Positions 45,101 to 54,325 of a stretch of DNA of 64,000 nt are shown here, piece after piece. Every line of letters begins with the position of its first letter. Position 1 is the stretch's first letter. The stretch spans positions 930,001-994,000 of the forward strand of contig NZ_CP054877.1 in assembly GCF_014706615.1 (NCBI RefSeq), written 5' to 3'. Source of the DNA: Candidatus Vesicomyosocius sp. SY067_SCS001. GTDB taxonomy: Bacteria > Pseudomonadota > Gammaproteobacteria > PS1 > Pseudothioglobaceae. A program made the position numbers and the translations under genes. Under the pieces are notes generated by a model, which was given only the letters and a program-made list of their open reading frames with translations, searched no databases and was not told the DNA's origin.

Positions 45101-45624
45101 TTGGTTTTAACCTTTACCATGATTTATTGAAACGCACCATTGATGCCATGCACTCTGGTAAAAAAATTAACCTTAATGATCCAATTAACCATGAAGTACA
45201 AATTGATTCTGGCTTACCATCAATTATTCCAGAAACTTATATTTTTGATGTTCATGAACGGCTTGTGCTTTATAAACGCATTGCTAATTGTCAAAACAAC
45301 AATGAACTTAAAGCCTTGAAAATTGAGATGATTGATCGTTTTGGTCTATTGCCAGATTCAACTAAGAACTTACTTTACAATACCAAACTGAAACTCTTTT
45401 CACAAATAATTGGGATTAATAAAATAATCCTTTATGAAGATAAAGCTATCATTACCTTTAACAAAAAAAACACCATTGATCCTATAAAAATCACTAACCT
45501 TATCCAAAAACAATCAAAAAAATATCAGCTAAAAGATCAAAATCAATTAATTATCAAAGAACAAATGCCCAAAAATATTAGACGAATCAAATTAATAGAA
45601 TATTTATTAAAAATGTTAAATTAA
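42190..45624 (+). CDS. mfd: Transcription-repair coupling factor
   Basis: Mfd removes stalled RNA polymerase and recruits the UvrA/B repair proteins. The 1144-residue protein has the N-terminal UvrB-like region (LPGGIEFYLPLF), the RNA polymerase interaction domain (IGDAIVHENYGVGRYLGL, LVLKYANNAKLMVP), and the RecG-like translocase: Walker A GDVGFGKTEIAMRAAF, IIGTHKI, DEEHRFGVKQKEALK, TATPIPRTLNMA, and motif VI GRVGRSHHRAYAYL. The C-terminal D7 domain is present. ATG 42190 is used although a GTG lies one codon earlier. It follows maf closely and converges with the PfkB kinase gene with only five bases between ends. Confidence 0.97.
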   Translation: MPYLYSNKVKCFELGRKMYWGSLYGSADALALIELANQQQVILVIANDIVHFDNLYKSLKFYNTDLEILKFDNWEVLAYDYFSPHPDITSSRLKTLSKLKSLKRGIVIATLESLFSHLCPLEFSEKYSLNIRINDKINSDTFSKKLLKIGYKNVTTVMEHGEFNIRSSLIDLYPMGTKTAYRINLFDQKVESIRAFSTSTQRSKTKIPEIMLLPAREFATDNTSIEYFKTNYKKTFNDNGFIYTEVSEGRLPGGIEFYLPLFFNTTNTLFDYLADNTIIATSKEFSSLVDKTYSEIRNRFKYAKKSLDRIPLDIQRVFLSKELLFSEVKKKSQLMLSTSKIENKNQYFNFNSSLPPPVRIELQTNNPLSKFSTFVKRFTNNQNKKILIVCESLDRQNILSDLLINHNLDTYNVKSWHEFTTSSKSLNIIHENLVHGLLIHNIAIITEEDLFGQEVVQQQSRHAKHKDFDVAIKSLVEIKIGDAIVHENYGVGRYLGLKTKIFDRQSQDFLVLKYANNAKLMVPIISFDLISRYAGLSLESTPLHKLGTNQWAKAKKKASEALFDVAVELLKISAKRASKTGFSFPKPNDDYSSFVANFPFEETQDQIKTMNEVLADMQSQQPMDRLVCGDVGFGKTEIAMRAAFLAVKAGKQVAILVPTTLLSNQHYRSFIDRFTNDPTKIATLSRFQTRKEQKIIIEQLKQGTIDIIIGTHKIIQNNIKYKNLSLIIIDEEHRFGVKQKEALKKLRGQSDILTMTATPIPRTLNMALGSLRELSIIATPPAKRSTIQTFVQEWHDNNIKEAITREIHRGGQVFVLHNDINSIDNMAENLKQIIPKLQIRIAHGKIPTRELEQIMSDFYHARFHILVCTTIIETGIDIPNANTIIINNAQNFGLAQLHQLRGRVGRSHHRAYAYLIVKSHQSLSKTAKNRLDVIKSLTKLGSGFVLANHDLEIRGAGDLLGDNQSGQIREIGFNLYHDLLKRTIDAMHSGKKINLNDPINHEVQIDSGLPSIIPETYIFDVHERLVLYKRIANCQNNNELKALKIEMIDRFGLLPDSTKNLLYNTKLKLFSQIIGINKIILYEDKAIITFNKKNTIDPIKITNLIQKQSKKYQLKDQNQLIIKEQMPKNIRRIKLIEYLLKMLN

Positions 45625-45629
45625 TTTGA

Positions 45630-46568
45630 TTATAATAACTCTCCATAGTTATCTTGATAATATTTTTCAATATAACCCATATCAAATTGGTGATTTTGAG
45701 CGCCTAAATGTGTAACTTTAATAGCACCAAGTAAACCTGCCAGTTGTCCTATAGTTTTCCAATCCATATTATTCATTAAACCATATAAAAGTCCTGCACG
45801 ATAAGCATCTCCACAACCTGTTGGATCTTGAGAAACATCTACTTTAACAGGAGTAATATTGATTACTTTTCCTTCAGTATGAATCTCTGAACCTTGTATA
45901 TCTTTAGTGATAAAGAGCGCCTTTACTTTTATAGCAATATTCTCCAAATTTAGTCCAGTTCTATCTTGTAACATTTGTGATTCATAGCTATTCACTACCA
46001 CATAACTAGATTGTTCAATAAAATTGATTAACTCTTCACCTGAAAACATTGGCATACCCTGACCTGGATCAAAAATAAATGGGATATTTAACTGCTTAAA
46101 TTGTTCCGCATGTTCAATCATTCCAGTACGTCCATCAGGGGACACAATACCAATATCAACCATACCAACATCAGATACCTTATTCTGGTGCGACTGATCC
46201 ATCGCACCAGAATGAAAAATAGTAATTTGATTGTCGCTCATATCAGTGGTAATAAATGCCTGACCTGTATATTGATCTTCGATAATTTTAATATATGCGG
46301 TATTCATATGACACTTTTTCATCCATGCTAAATAAGGTGTAAAGTCAGTGCCAACTGTTGCCATTGGCACTGATTTAGCTCCTAATAAATGTAAGTTATA
46401 AGCAATATTACCAGCACAACCGCCAAACTCTTTACGCATAGTTGACACTAAAAATGATACATTTAGCATATGTACTCTATCTGGTAAAATATGGTTATTA
46501 AAATGATCATGAAACACCATGATACTATCAAAAGCATAAGAGCCACAAATTAATGCTATTTTTGTCAT
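45630..46568 (-). CDS. PfkB-family carbohydrate/nucleoside kinase, possibly adenosine kinase
   Basis: A 312-residue ribokinase-fold kinase. The N-terminal substrate region has GGCAGNIAYNLHLLGA, and the C-terminal signature is DPTGCGDAYRAGLLYGL with the catalytic Asp and anion hole. Several gammaproteobacteria carry close relatives annotated as adenosine kinase, but substrate cannot be read from sequence alone, so no symbol is given. It follows ispH after 67 bases and may be the last gene of the hemE-to-ispH run. Confidence 0.85.
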   Translation of the reverse strand: MTKIALICGSYAFDSIMVFHDHFNNHILPDRVHMLNVSFLVSTMRKEFGGCAGNIAYNLHLLGAKSVPMATVGTDFTPYLAWMKKCHMNTAYIKIIEDQYTGQAFITTDMSDNQITIFHSGAMDQSHQNKVSDVGMVDIGIVSPDGRTGMIEHAEQFKQLNIPFIFDPGQGMPMFSGEELINFIEQSSYVVVNSYESQMLQDRTGLNLENIAIKVKALFITKDIQGSEIHTEGKVINITPVKVDVSQDPTGCGDAYRAGLLYGLMNNMDWKTIGQLAGLLGAIKVTHLGAQNHQFDMGYIEKYYQDNYGELL

Positions 46569-46635
46569 ATTATTTTTTTCTTTCTATTTTTAAAATATTC
46601 AATTAACTTGATATGTCTATGATAAATAAAAGTTA

Positions 46636-47562
46636 CTATCTTAATTCTTTTGGTACTGGAAAATGAATATTTTCCTTTACGCCACTCACTTCAATAACTT
46701 TAGTTACACCCTTATCTCGTAAAAAATCAACAACTTCTTGAACTATAACTTCTGGCGCAGAAGCACCTGCAGTTACGCCTATTGTATCAACACCTTTAAA
46801 CCATAATTCATCAATATCATCAATACCATCAATTAGATAGGCAGGAATACCTATTTTTTCAGCAATTTCTCTAAGACGATTTGAATTGGATGAATTACTA
46901 GAACCTAATATCAACAATATACTAGAAAATTGCATCAAAATTTTAACTGCATCTTGACGATTTTGCGTTGCATAACAAATATCATCTTTCTTAGGCATGT
47001 CAATAGTAGGAATTCTTAATTTTAAACAATCTATAATAAGTTGAGTATCATCAATTGAAAGTGTAGTTTGTGTTGTATAAGAAAATGACATATTTTTTGA
47101 TAAATTTAAACGCTCGACATCTTCAATTGTTTCCACTAATTGAATACAATTATTCTCACTAGATTGCCCTAACGTACCCTCAACCTCTGGATGACCTTTA
47201 TGACCAATTAAAATCACCTGATAATTTTGTTTTTGTTTTCTAGCAACTTCTTTATGCACCTTAGTAACCAAAGGACAGGTAGCATCATAAATAATTGCGC
47301 CTATATTTTGTGCTTGCCTACGTACTGCAATTGATACACCATGTGCACTAAAAATAACTACTTGATTATTAGGCACATCAGCAATATTCTCAACAAAAAC
47401 AGCACCTTTATTCTTTAGCCCATCAACTACAAATTTATTATGTACCACCTCATGACGAACATATACTGGTGCGCCATGCAACTTTAACGCACACTCCACA
47501 ATTTCAATTGCACGGTCAACACCAGCACAGAATCCACGTGGATTTGCCAATAAAACTTTCAT
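46636..47562 (-). CDS. ispH: 4-hydroxy-3-methylbut-2-enyl diphosphate reductase
   Basis: IspH performs the last step of the MEP isoprenoid pathway, forming IPP and DMAPP through a [4Fe-4S] cluster. Of 308 residues, the cluster cysteines are in [23 protein letters not shown] and [10 protein letters not shown]; the substrate motif [11 protein letters not shown] and [12 protein letters not shown] are also present. The ATG overlaps the fkpB stop by four bases, a common fkpB-ispH arrangement. Confidence 0.97.
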   Translation of the reverse strand: MKVLLANPRGFCAGVDRAIEIVECALKLHGAPVYVRHEVVHNKFVVDGLKNKGAVFVENIADVPNNQVVIFSAHGVSIAVRRQAQNIGAIIYDATCPLVTKVHKEVARKQKQNYQVILIGHKGHPEVEGTLGQSSENNCIQLVETIEDVERLNLSKNMSFSYTTQTTLSIDDTQLIIDCLKLRIPTIDMPKKDDICYATQNRQDAVKILMQFSSILLILGSSNSSNSNRLREIAEKIGIPAYLIDGIDDIDELWFKGVDTIGVTAGASAPEVIVQEVVDFLRDKGVTKVIEVSGVKENIHFPVPKELR

Positions 47563-47966
47563 TGTTTTTGAAGTATTTTTACCTGAAAGGAGACATCATT
47601 ACCAGCCAGTGGATGATTAAAATTAACGGTAATATCATCATTCTTAATTTTATCAATACAGCCTACATAAGAATCTCCTATAGGAGTTTTGAATTCAATA
47701 ACAGAATCTAACTCAATCATCATAGTTTGTGGGAAATCTAAACGTTTCATAGTCTGAAAGGCCTCTTCTAGTTCATTACCAAATGCTTCTGATGCACTTA
47801 AAAGGAAAGTTTGCAGTTTTCCAACTTGAGCGTTAATAACACATAACTCTAAGCAAAAATCTAACTGACCATCACCCAGTTCAAATTCAAGTGGATCATC
47901 CCAAGACTCATCAATCAAAGTACCATTTGCATGACTAAATTTATAAAAGATTTTGTATTTAGTCAT
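47559..47966 (-). CDS. fkpB: FKBP-type peptidyl-prolyl isomerase, SlpA type
   Basis: A 135-residue FKBP of the SlpA/FkpB group with an inserted flap: [26 protein letters not shown], then [18 protein letters not shown] and a [14 protein letters not shown] end typical of SlpA. It is a cytoplasmic chaperone/prolyl isomerase. It overlaps accD upstream by eight bases and ispH downstream by four. Confidence 0.93.
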   Translation of the reverse strand: MTKYKIFYKFSHANGTLIDESWDDPLEFELGDGQLDFCLELCVINAQVGKLQTFLLSASEAFGNELEEAFQTMKRLDFPQTMMIELDSVIEFKTPIGDSYVGCIDKIKNDDITVNFNHPLAGNDVSFQVKILQKQ

Positions 47967-48807
47967 TATTAAACGTCATAGCGCTTAATATTCTATGTAC
48001 TTGAGTACGTAACTCAGAACGATGCACAATCATGTCAATCGCACCTTTGTCTAACAAAAATTCACTACGCTGAAAACCTTCTGGCAATGCTTCACGTACT
48101 GTTTGTTTAACCACTCTAGGGCCAGCAAACCCAATCAATGCACTTGGTTCAGCAATATTAATATCTCCCAGCATAGCAAAACTAGCAGAAACACCACCCA
48201 TAGTTGGATCAGTCAAAATCGAAATAAAAGGTACTTTTATATCACTTAGTAATTTAATTATTAAAGCTGTTTTACTCATCTGCATTAACGAAAAAAGACC
48301 TTCCTGCATACGCGCACCACCTGAGGCTGAAAAACAAATCAGTGGTATATTAGTTTTAATGCTTATTTTTGCAGCGCGAACAAACTTTTCACCGACAACA
48401 GAGCCCATAGAACCACCCATAAACTTAAATTCAAAAGCTACAACCACAACCTTTATACCGTTGAGTGTTCCTATTTTAACTACAAGCGCATCTTTTTCAT
48501 GGGTAATCCTTTGCGCTTGTAAATAACGGTCTTTATATTTTTTTTGATCTTTAAACTTTAGAGGATCAACTGCACTCAAATTAGCAGCAACTTCTTCCTG
48601 TCCTTTCTTGTCTAAAAATCCATCAATACGAGCCCTAGCAGTAAGACGAATATGATAATCACACTTAGGGCAAACATAATTCAATGTTTTTAACTCTTCT
48701 GAATAAAGCGTGGTTTCACACTTAGGGCACTTACTCCACAAACCTTTGGGAATATCTTTTTTCACTACACTAGTAATAGAAGGTAAAATTTTTTCCAACC
48801 AACTCAT
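47959..48807 (-). CDS. accD: Acetyl-CoA carboxylase carboxyltransferase subunit beta
   Basis: AccD with AccA transfers the carboxyl group to acetyl-CoA, making malonyl-CoA. The 282-residue protein has the N-terminal zinc ribbon (W-S-K-C-P-K-C, then V-C-P-K-C-D-Y-H) and the crotonase-fold core with [25 protein letters not shown] and [15 protein letters not shown]. trpA lies just upstream, as in many proteobacteria, but folC does not follow. Confidence 0.97.
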   Translation of the reverse strand: MSWLEKILPSITSVVKKDIPKGLWSKCPKCETTLYSEELKTLNYVCPKCDYHIRLTARARIDGFLDKKGQEEVAANLSAVDPLKFKDQKKYKDRYLQAQRITHEKDALVVKIGTLNGIKVVVVAFEFKFMGGSMGSVVGEKFVRAAKISIKTNIPLICFSASGGARMQEGLFSLMQMSKTALIIKLLSDIKVPFISILTDPTMGGVSASFAMLGDINIAEPSALIGFAGPRVVKQTVREALPEGFQRSEFLLDKGAIDMIVHRSELRTQVHRILSAMTFNND

Positions 48808-48826
48808 ACTCTTTTCCTTATTTTAA

Positions 48827-49624
48827 CTATTTAATTATGGTAGAAATCTCATTTGCCAAATACCCAACACTTGTTAACATTTTAGTTCTATCATTCGCAT
48901 ATCTCTCAACCAATACAACTAATGACGAACCTACAATAACTGCATCAGCATATTCAGCCACCATCTTTGCACTTATTGCATCTTTAATACCAAATCCTAC
49001 TCCAATAGGCAGATCAATTGCTTGACGAATTCTTAAAATATATGTTTTAACCAGATTAATATCCAAATATTCTGCACCCGTTACACCCTTAAGGGAAACA
49101 AAATAAATAAAGCCTGAGGCAATAGTAGCTAAAAATACCAAACGCTCATCCATTGTCGTTGGCGCAACCAAAAATATAAAATTAATTCCAACACCATCCA
49201 AGATTTGCTTTAAGCCATAGGCTTCTTCTGGTGGCATATCCACCACCAATACACCATCAACACCACTTTCACTAGCAGCATTGGCAAAAGATTGATAACC
49301 AAAAACTTCAATCGGATTTAAATAACCCATCAACACGATGGCTGTTGTATCATTGATTTGTCTAAATTTCTTAACCACAGTAAATACATCAAATAAACTA
49401 ACGCCATCCTTTACCGCCCGCTCATATGACCTAGAAATAACAGGACCATCAGCCATCGGATCTGAAAATGGCACACCAAGTTCAATCACATCTGCACCAT
49501 TTTTAACTAACACCTGCATCAACTCAAAGGTATTATCAAGTCCACTATCACCTGCAGTAATGAATGGGATAAATACCTTATGATTTTTAGATGAATTAAG
49601 AAATACTCTACTAAGACGCGACAT
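48827..49624 (-). CDS. trpA: Tryptophan synthase alpha subunit
   Basis: TrpA cleaves indole-3-glycerol phosphate to indole. Starting at ATG 49624 (M-S-R-L-S-R-V-F) gives 265 residues, the usual size; the frame extends 13 codons further into hemE but that region is not family-like. The catalytic Glu is in ADVIELGVPFSDPMADGP and the Asp in VLVVDMPPEEA; G-V-G-F-G-I and A-D-A-V-I-V-G-S bind the phosphate. It begins two bases after the hemE stop with AAGGAA upstream. trpB is not adjacent but 7 kb away. Confidence 0.96.
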   Translation of the reverse strand: MSRLSRVFLNSSKNHKVFIPFITAGDSGLDNTFELMQVLVKNGADVIELGVPFSDPMADGPVISRSYERAVKDGVSLFDVFTVVKKFRQINDTTAIVLMGYLNPIEVFGYQSFANAASESGVDGVLVVDMPPEEAYGLKQILDGVGINFIFLVAPTTMDERLVFLATIASGFIYFVSLKGVTGAEYLDINLVKTYILRIRQAIDLPIGVGFGIKDAISAKMVAEYADAVIVGSSLVVLVERYANDRTKMLTSVGYLANEISTIIK

Positions 49625-49625
49625 A

Positions 49626-50663
49626 TTATCTACATTCCTTACTAAATGTATGCACATAATCAACCAATACCTTTACATTTTCAGGATCAACATCAGGGGT
49701 AATGCCATGACCAAGATTAAAAATATAACCTGTATCTCCTTTAAATTGTGACAATACTTTTTGAACTTCACGTTCAATTACTTCAGGTGTAGCATACAAA
49801 ACAGCTGGATCAAGATTACCCTGAATAGCAACTTTATTACCCACTTCTTGTTGCACTTGATAAAGTTCTACTGTCCAATCTATACCTACTCCATCACATC
49901 CTGTATCAGCAATATGCGTTAAATACTTACCACCATTTTTACTAAATAACGTAATGGGAATATTTGGATGTTGGGCTTTAACACCTTTAACTATTTTTGC
50001 CATATAATATAATGAAAAATCTAAATAATTGTGTGCAGATAATACACCCCCCCAAGTGTCAAAAACCATTACACTATCTACGCCTGATACGATCTGTTGA
50101 TTAAGATAAGCAATCACACTTTGTGTCAACTTCATTAACAATAAGTGTAACGCTTCTGGATCATTAAATAGCATTTTTTTAGTACTAGCAAAGACTCTAC
50201 CTCCACCATCAATCATATAAGTCGCCAAAGTCCATGGACTGCCACTAAATCCAATCAAAGGTATACGATTATTCAATGATTTTTTAATGGTTGAAACCCC
50301 GTCGAAAACATAACTTAAATCGTTATTAAGGTCAGTAGATATTTTTTTAATATCTTTCAGATTTTTAATTGGATTTCTGAATTTTGGCCCTTCACCTTCC
50401 ATAAAATACAAACCTAAACCCATTGCATCAGGAATCGTTAAAATATCTGAGAATAAAATAGCTGCATCTAAGTCAAATCGATCAATAGGCTGCATCGTAA
50501 CCTCACAAGCCAACTCTGGTGATTTACATAACGTTAGAAAATCTCCAGCTTTTGCACGTGTTGCACGATACTCTGGCAAATAACGCCCCGCTTGACGCAT
50601 TATCCAAATAGGCGTACGTGAGGTGGGTTTTTTTAATAAGGCATTAATATAATCAAATGACAT
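49626..50663 (-). CDS. hemE: Uroporphyrinogen decarboxylase
   Basis: HemE decarboxylates uroporphyrinogen III to coproporphyrinogen III in haem synthesis. The 345-residue barrel has the signature [20 protein letters not shown] at the N-terminus, [34 protein letters not shown] and the final [15 protein letters not shown]. Length and start fit the family. It appears to lead a minus-strand operon hemE-trpA-accD-fkpB-ispH. Confidence 0.97.
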   Translation of the reverse strand: MSFDYINALLKKPTSRTPIWIMRQAGRYLPEYRATRAKAGDFLTLCKSPELACEVTMQPIDRFDLDAAILFSDILTIPDAMGLGLYFMEGEGPKFRNPIKNLKDIKKISTDLNNDLSYVFDGVSTIKKSLNNRIPLIGFSGSPWTLATYMIDGGGRVFASTKKMLFNDPEALHLLLMKLTQSVIAYLNQQIVSGVDSVMVFDTWGGVLSAHNYLDFSLYYMAKIVKGVKAQHPNIPITLFSKNGGKYLTHIADTGCDGVGIDWTVELYQVQQEVGNKVAIQGNLDPAVLYATPEVIEREVQKVLSQFKGDTGYIFNLGHGITPDVDPENVKVLVDYVHTFSKECR

Positions 50664-50695
50664 ACGCTTTAAATATAAAAAAAGTAAACACTCAT

Positions 50696-50721
50696 AAAAA
50701 AGGCCACTCTCGTGGCTTTTT
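50696..50721 (-). terminator. Intrinsic terminator after rpmE
   Basis: GCCACGAGAGTGGC on the minus strand forms a five-base GC-rich stem with a TCTC/GAGA loop, flanked by A and T runs so it could stop transcription in both directions. It separates rpmE from hemE. Confidence 0.85.
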
Positions 50722-50737
50722 ATTGACTTTTGTCTTC

Positions 50738-50950
50738 TTATCTTTTAAAACTAGCATAGCGTGATTTAAATTTCTCAACACGTCCTGCACTATCCATAAT
50801 TTTTTGCTTACCTGTATAAAAAGGATGACAACTAGAGCATACATCCAAATGCAACTCCTTCTTATCAATAGTTGAACGAGTCTTAAAGGTATTGCCACAT
50901 GAACAAATAACCTGAACGTCATTATAATTAGGATGAATGCTTGTTTTCAT
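50738..50950 (-). CDS. rpmE: 50S ribosomal protein L31
   Basis: A 70-residue zinc-type L31: [20 protein letters not shown] with the first Cys pair, then [26 protein letters not shown]. The four cysteine/histidine zinc ligands are intact. Start and length are normal. A hairpin terminator follows within 20 bases. Confidence 0.97.
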   Translation of the reverse strand: MKTSIHPNYNDVQVICSCGNTFKTRSTIDKKELHLDVCSSCHPFYTGKQKIMDSAGRVEKFKSRYASFKR

Positions 50951-51031
50951 ATTAATATTAACTATTTTCTAAAATCGTAAAATTAATGGAGATTTATTAT
51001 ATACTGTTTGAAACTCATAAAAATACTATTT

Positions 51032-53437
51032 TTAATTGTTTCTTAGACGCGCTGCATTAACAATCACAATTAATGAACTAATAGGCATAACAATAGCTGC
51101 AAATAATGGCGTAACCTTTGCCATCATAGCCAATGGTATCATAAAAGTATTATACAATAATGCAAAAATAATATTTTGTCTAATAATACTATTAGTATGC
51201 TTTGCCAAGTTAATCAGATCAATGATTGGGTTAATTGTAGGTTCTAAGATAATCAAGTCTGCACTATTAACCGATACATCACTACCTGAACCAATAGCAA
51301 TACTAACATCAGCCTGAACAAGAGCAGGAGCATCATTCACTCCATCACCTACCATAAGTACTATATGTCTTTGTTGTAATTGTTTTATATAATTAGCTTT
51401 ATCTTTTGGTAAGGCTTGCGAAATTATATGTTCAATACCTAACTCTGAGGCAATCGATTGAGTCACTATTTTACTATCACCACTTAATATACTAACTTGC
51501 TTGCCTATAGATCTAAGCTGATTAACAACCTTAGCAGCATCTAATTTAATCTTATCCTGTAAAATAACAAACCCCAACACTTTAGATTCAGTGGCACACC
51601 AAATACAACTAGCGCCTTGTTCCTCTAATATAATAGATTTATTTAATAAATCAGTATTTACCTTATGATGAATATCCACATAAGATAGATTACCAATTGT
51701 ATACCGTTGTTGATCAATAATACCACTAACTCCTTGCCCATAGTCAGCGTAAAATCCACTAACTTCTAAATATTTACTAACAAAATCAATATCAACAATT
51801 GCCTTAGCTAATGGATGTTCAGAATACCTTTCAATACTTCTCATGATATTGATAAAACTTGTTTTATCAATCACAGTTTCAATGTGGCTAATACTAAATT
51901 TACCTCTAGTAAGAGTTCCAGTTTTATCAAAAACTACCCAATCCACTTTATCTAATACTTCCAACGCATTGCTGTTTTTAATGAGTATTTTTTTTTTAAT
52001 CGCTACACCACTTGCAACTGCAACACTCATTGGTGTAGCTAAACCAAATGCACAAGGACAAGTGATAATTAGTACACTAGTAGCACTTAATAATGCCAAA
52101 TCAAAATCATATGGATACCAATAAATAAAGGTCACTATTGCCAATAAGATTGTCATGACAACAAAATAAGGAATAATTTTATCAAGCATACAAATAATTG
52201 AGCTTTTATTATATTTAGTAGTTTCAACTAAACTCACAATTTGTCCCAAAGCTGAGTTCCTTAAAGTTTTAGTTACTTTGATTATCAAACTCCCACTAGC
52301 ATTAATTGAACCAGCAAACACCTTATCACCAGATTGTTTTCTAATCAATAAAGACTCGCCTGTTAATAGTGACTCATCTACTTCACTATTGCCTGACAAA
52401 ACAATTCCATCTACAGCTATGCGCCCTGCAGGTTTAATTAAGACAGTATCACTTATTTTAATTAAACTTACTGGGGTAATTTGTTCCTCACCTTTACTAA
52501 TTACATAAGCAACCTTAGGTTGCAACTGCTGCAATGTACTAGAGGCTGATAAGGTAGATTTTTTAACCGAACTTTCAAGATAACGTCCAATTAAAATCAC
52601 AAATATAAAATTAACCACTGTGTCAAAATATACTTCATTCTTAGCAGATAATCCAAACAACACATATACAGAATAAAAATACGTACTTAAAGCACCGATA
52701 CTAATTGGCACATCCATATTCATAAAATTATTTTTAAGTCCAAAATAAGCATTTTTAAGGAATGGCATACCCGCATAAAATAGAGTAGGAGTCGCTAATA
52801 CAAAACTTAACCATTGAAAATAATGATGGTATTTACCGTCTGTTGCCCCTGTGTACAAAGCAATTGAAATCCATAATAAATTCATCATCGTAAACGCACT
52901 AAAACCAATACGATAAAGTATCAATCGATTGATTTTATTAGCAATAGATTCAGCTACATCTTGTTCATATGGTATTGCTGAATATCCAAGGTCTGCTAAT
53001 TTTTGCATAATTACAGACAACTGAATATCAGTATCAGTCCAACTAAGACGAATACGCTTATCAGTTAAATTAACTCGTACTAAAAGTACTCCATTAAGCG
53101 CATTAACCGCTCTCTCAATTAACCACACACAAGCAGCACAATGAATGGTATTGCTAATTAAAGTGATAGTTTTAATACCACTTTCATAAGAAGACTCTAA
53201 AAAAGGTTGCTGAAAAGCCGGTGCATCATAAAACTCTATTGGATATTCCAAATCAATTGCAGGTAATAATGAATTAGTTTTCTGATGATAAAAAGAGCTT
53301 AGGCCGCTTAGATAGATAGTTTTACATACACTTGCACAACCAAAACAACAAAAGTCTTGCTGTTTACCCTCAATTGGTACTCTAACTTGATTACGTATAA
53401 TAACTTCTAATCCACAATGATAACAGGTATTACTCAT
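51032..53437 (-). CDS. ccoI: Copper-transporting P-type ATPase of the CcoI/FixI type
   Basis: This pump supplies copper for assembly of cbb3-type cytochrome c oxidase. The 801-residue protein has a CcoI-type N-terminus with C-Y-H-C-G and F-C-C-F-G-C-A-S-V-C, a heavy-metal domain with HCAACVW, eight membrane helices with the C-P-C motif in IITCPCAFGLATP, the TGES actuator loop (LLTGESLLIRK), the phosphorylation site VVFDKTGTLTRG, S-E-H-P-L-A, and VMVGDGVNDAPALVQAD. cbb3 oxidase genes are not in the window. It stands alone on the minus strand. Confidence 0.93.
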   Translation of the reverse strand: MSNTCYHCGLEVIIRNQVRVPIEGKQQDFCCFGCASVCKTIYLSGLSSFYHQKTNSLLPAIDLEYPIEFYDAPAFQQPFLESSYESGIKTITLISNTIHCAACVWLIERAVNALNGVLLVRVNLTDKRIRLSWTDTDIQLSVIMQKLADLGYSAIPYEQDVAESIANKINRLILYRIGFSAFTMMNLLWISIALYTGATDGKYHHYFQWLSFVLATPTLFYAGMPFLKNAYFGLKNNFMNMDVPISIGALSTYFYSVYVLFGLSAKNEVYFDTVVNFIFVILIGRYLESSVKKSTLSASSTLQQLQPKVAYVISKGEEQITPVSLIKISDTVLIKPAGRIAVDGIVLSGNSEVDESLLTGESLLIRKQSGDKVFAGSINASGSLIIKVTKTLRNSALGQIVSLVETTKYNKSSIICMLDKIIPYFVVMTILLAIVTFIYWYPYDFDLALLSATSVLIITCPCAFGLATPMSVAVASGVAIKKKILIKNSNALEVLDKVDWVVFDKTGTLTRGKFSISHIETVIDKTSFINIMRSIERYSEHPLAKAIVDIDFVSKYLEVSGFYADYGQGVSGIIDQQRYTIGNLSYVDIHHKVNTDLLNKSIILEEQGASCIWCATESKVLGFVILQDKIKLDAAKVVNQLRSIGKQVSILSGDSKIVTQSIASELGIEHIISQALPKDKANYIKQLQQRHIVLMVGDGVNDAPALVQADVSIAIGSGSDVSVNSADLIILEPTINPIIDLINLAKHTNSIIRQNIIFALLYNTFMIPLAMMAKVTPLFAAIVMPISSLIVIVNAARLRNN

Positions 53438-53647
53438 AGTAGTTGATTTTATTGTATTTATACCGTTAAACGTTTACAATATCAACCCAAACCTTTCATT
53501 AGCTTGATACAATTGATGCAATCCACAAAACAACAACTCTTTCACATAAAAACTCAGCAAATGATAACTAACTACGCCTATTATTTCTCACATAATAATA
53601 TACGTTCTATATTTTTCGACGTGTAAATCACATTTTGTACTTAGTCT

Positions 53648-54316
53648 ATGAATAAATTATCCATACAACTCGTACTACTTAATTTGTTATTCTTTAGCAA
53701 TCAAAGCATCTCTGAACCTCCAGTTCATCTTTATAAACAATACTTAATTGGTACACCAAGAGCTTATTTACAAAAATCACACCCATTAGAAGATTGTTCT
53801 GATAAATACGAAAAAGGCACCATGTGTATGAAAAATCACTCATTAGCAGGTGAGAAAGCTGAAATTGCTTTCCGGTTTTTAAATGACAAACTTGTTTCTA
53901 TTGTGCTGATAATGACACTAACTGACGTGAGTAAAATTAAGAAAATATTTTATGTATTAAAAACACAATTTGATTTAGTCTTAATTGAAGATGGCTACAA
54001 TAAATTAGATATTATTCAAATTAATGCCAGCACTTTTAATAAACATGAATTTACTAAAATAATCGCTGATTTTGAGAATGAAGCCTACCAAAAGCAAAAT
54101 ATTAAATACACTTTTATCAGTAAGGATGAATTTATTACACAATCACGTAAATCACGTAATTTTTCTGATATTTTTAAAAATGCACCCATGCGAATGCGCG
54201 CTGCAATTTATAGTATAGGTCGAAAAGATGAACAAGTGATTGGCACTATAAGTTTTATTGTGCCTGGAGTTACCCAATCTTATCTCGATCAAAATCCAAT
54301 TGTAGAGGATTTTTAA
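53648..54316 (+). CDS. Exported protein of unknown function
   Basis: I do not recognise the family. The 222-residue product has a clear signal peptide: K near the N-terminus, hydrophobic stretch LSIQLVLLNLLFFSN, and likely cleavage after S-I-S before E-P-P. The mature part has two cysteines (E-D-C-S-D and G-T-M-C-M) that could pair, alternating charged and hydrophobic strands, and a closing segment IGTISFIVPGVTQSYL. It lies nine bases before glmU on the same strand, so the two may be co-transcribed. No periplasmic domain was identified by eye. Confidence 0.75.
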   Translation: MNKLSIQLVLLNLLFFSNQSISEPPVHLYKQYLIGTPRAYLQKSHPLEDCSDKYEKGTMCMKNHSLAGEKAEIAFRFLNDKLVSIVLIMTLTDVSKIKKIFYVLKTQFDLVLIEDGYNKLDIIQINASTFNKHEFTKIIADFENEAYQKQNIKYTFISKDEFITQSRKSRNFSDIFKNAPMRMRAAIYSIGRKDEQVIGTISFIVPGVTQSYLDQNPIVEDF

Positions 54317-54325
54317 GTTGTCATT

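Noticed and set aside
53438-53647. FNR-like site upstream of ccoI (TTGATACAATTGAT)
   Set aside because: The second half-site should read ATCAA; the match is to a direct rather than inverted half, so it is not a valid FNR box.
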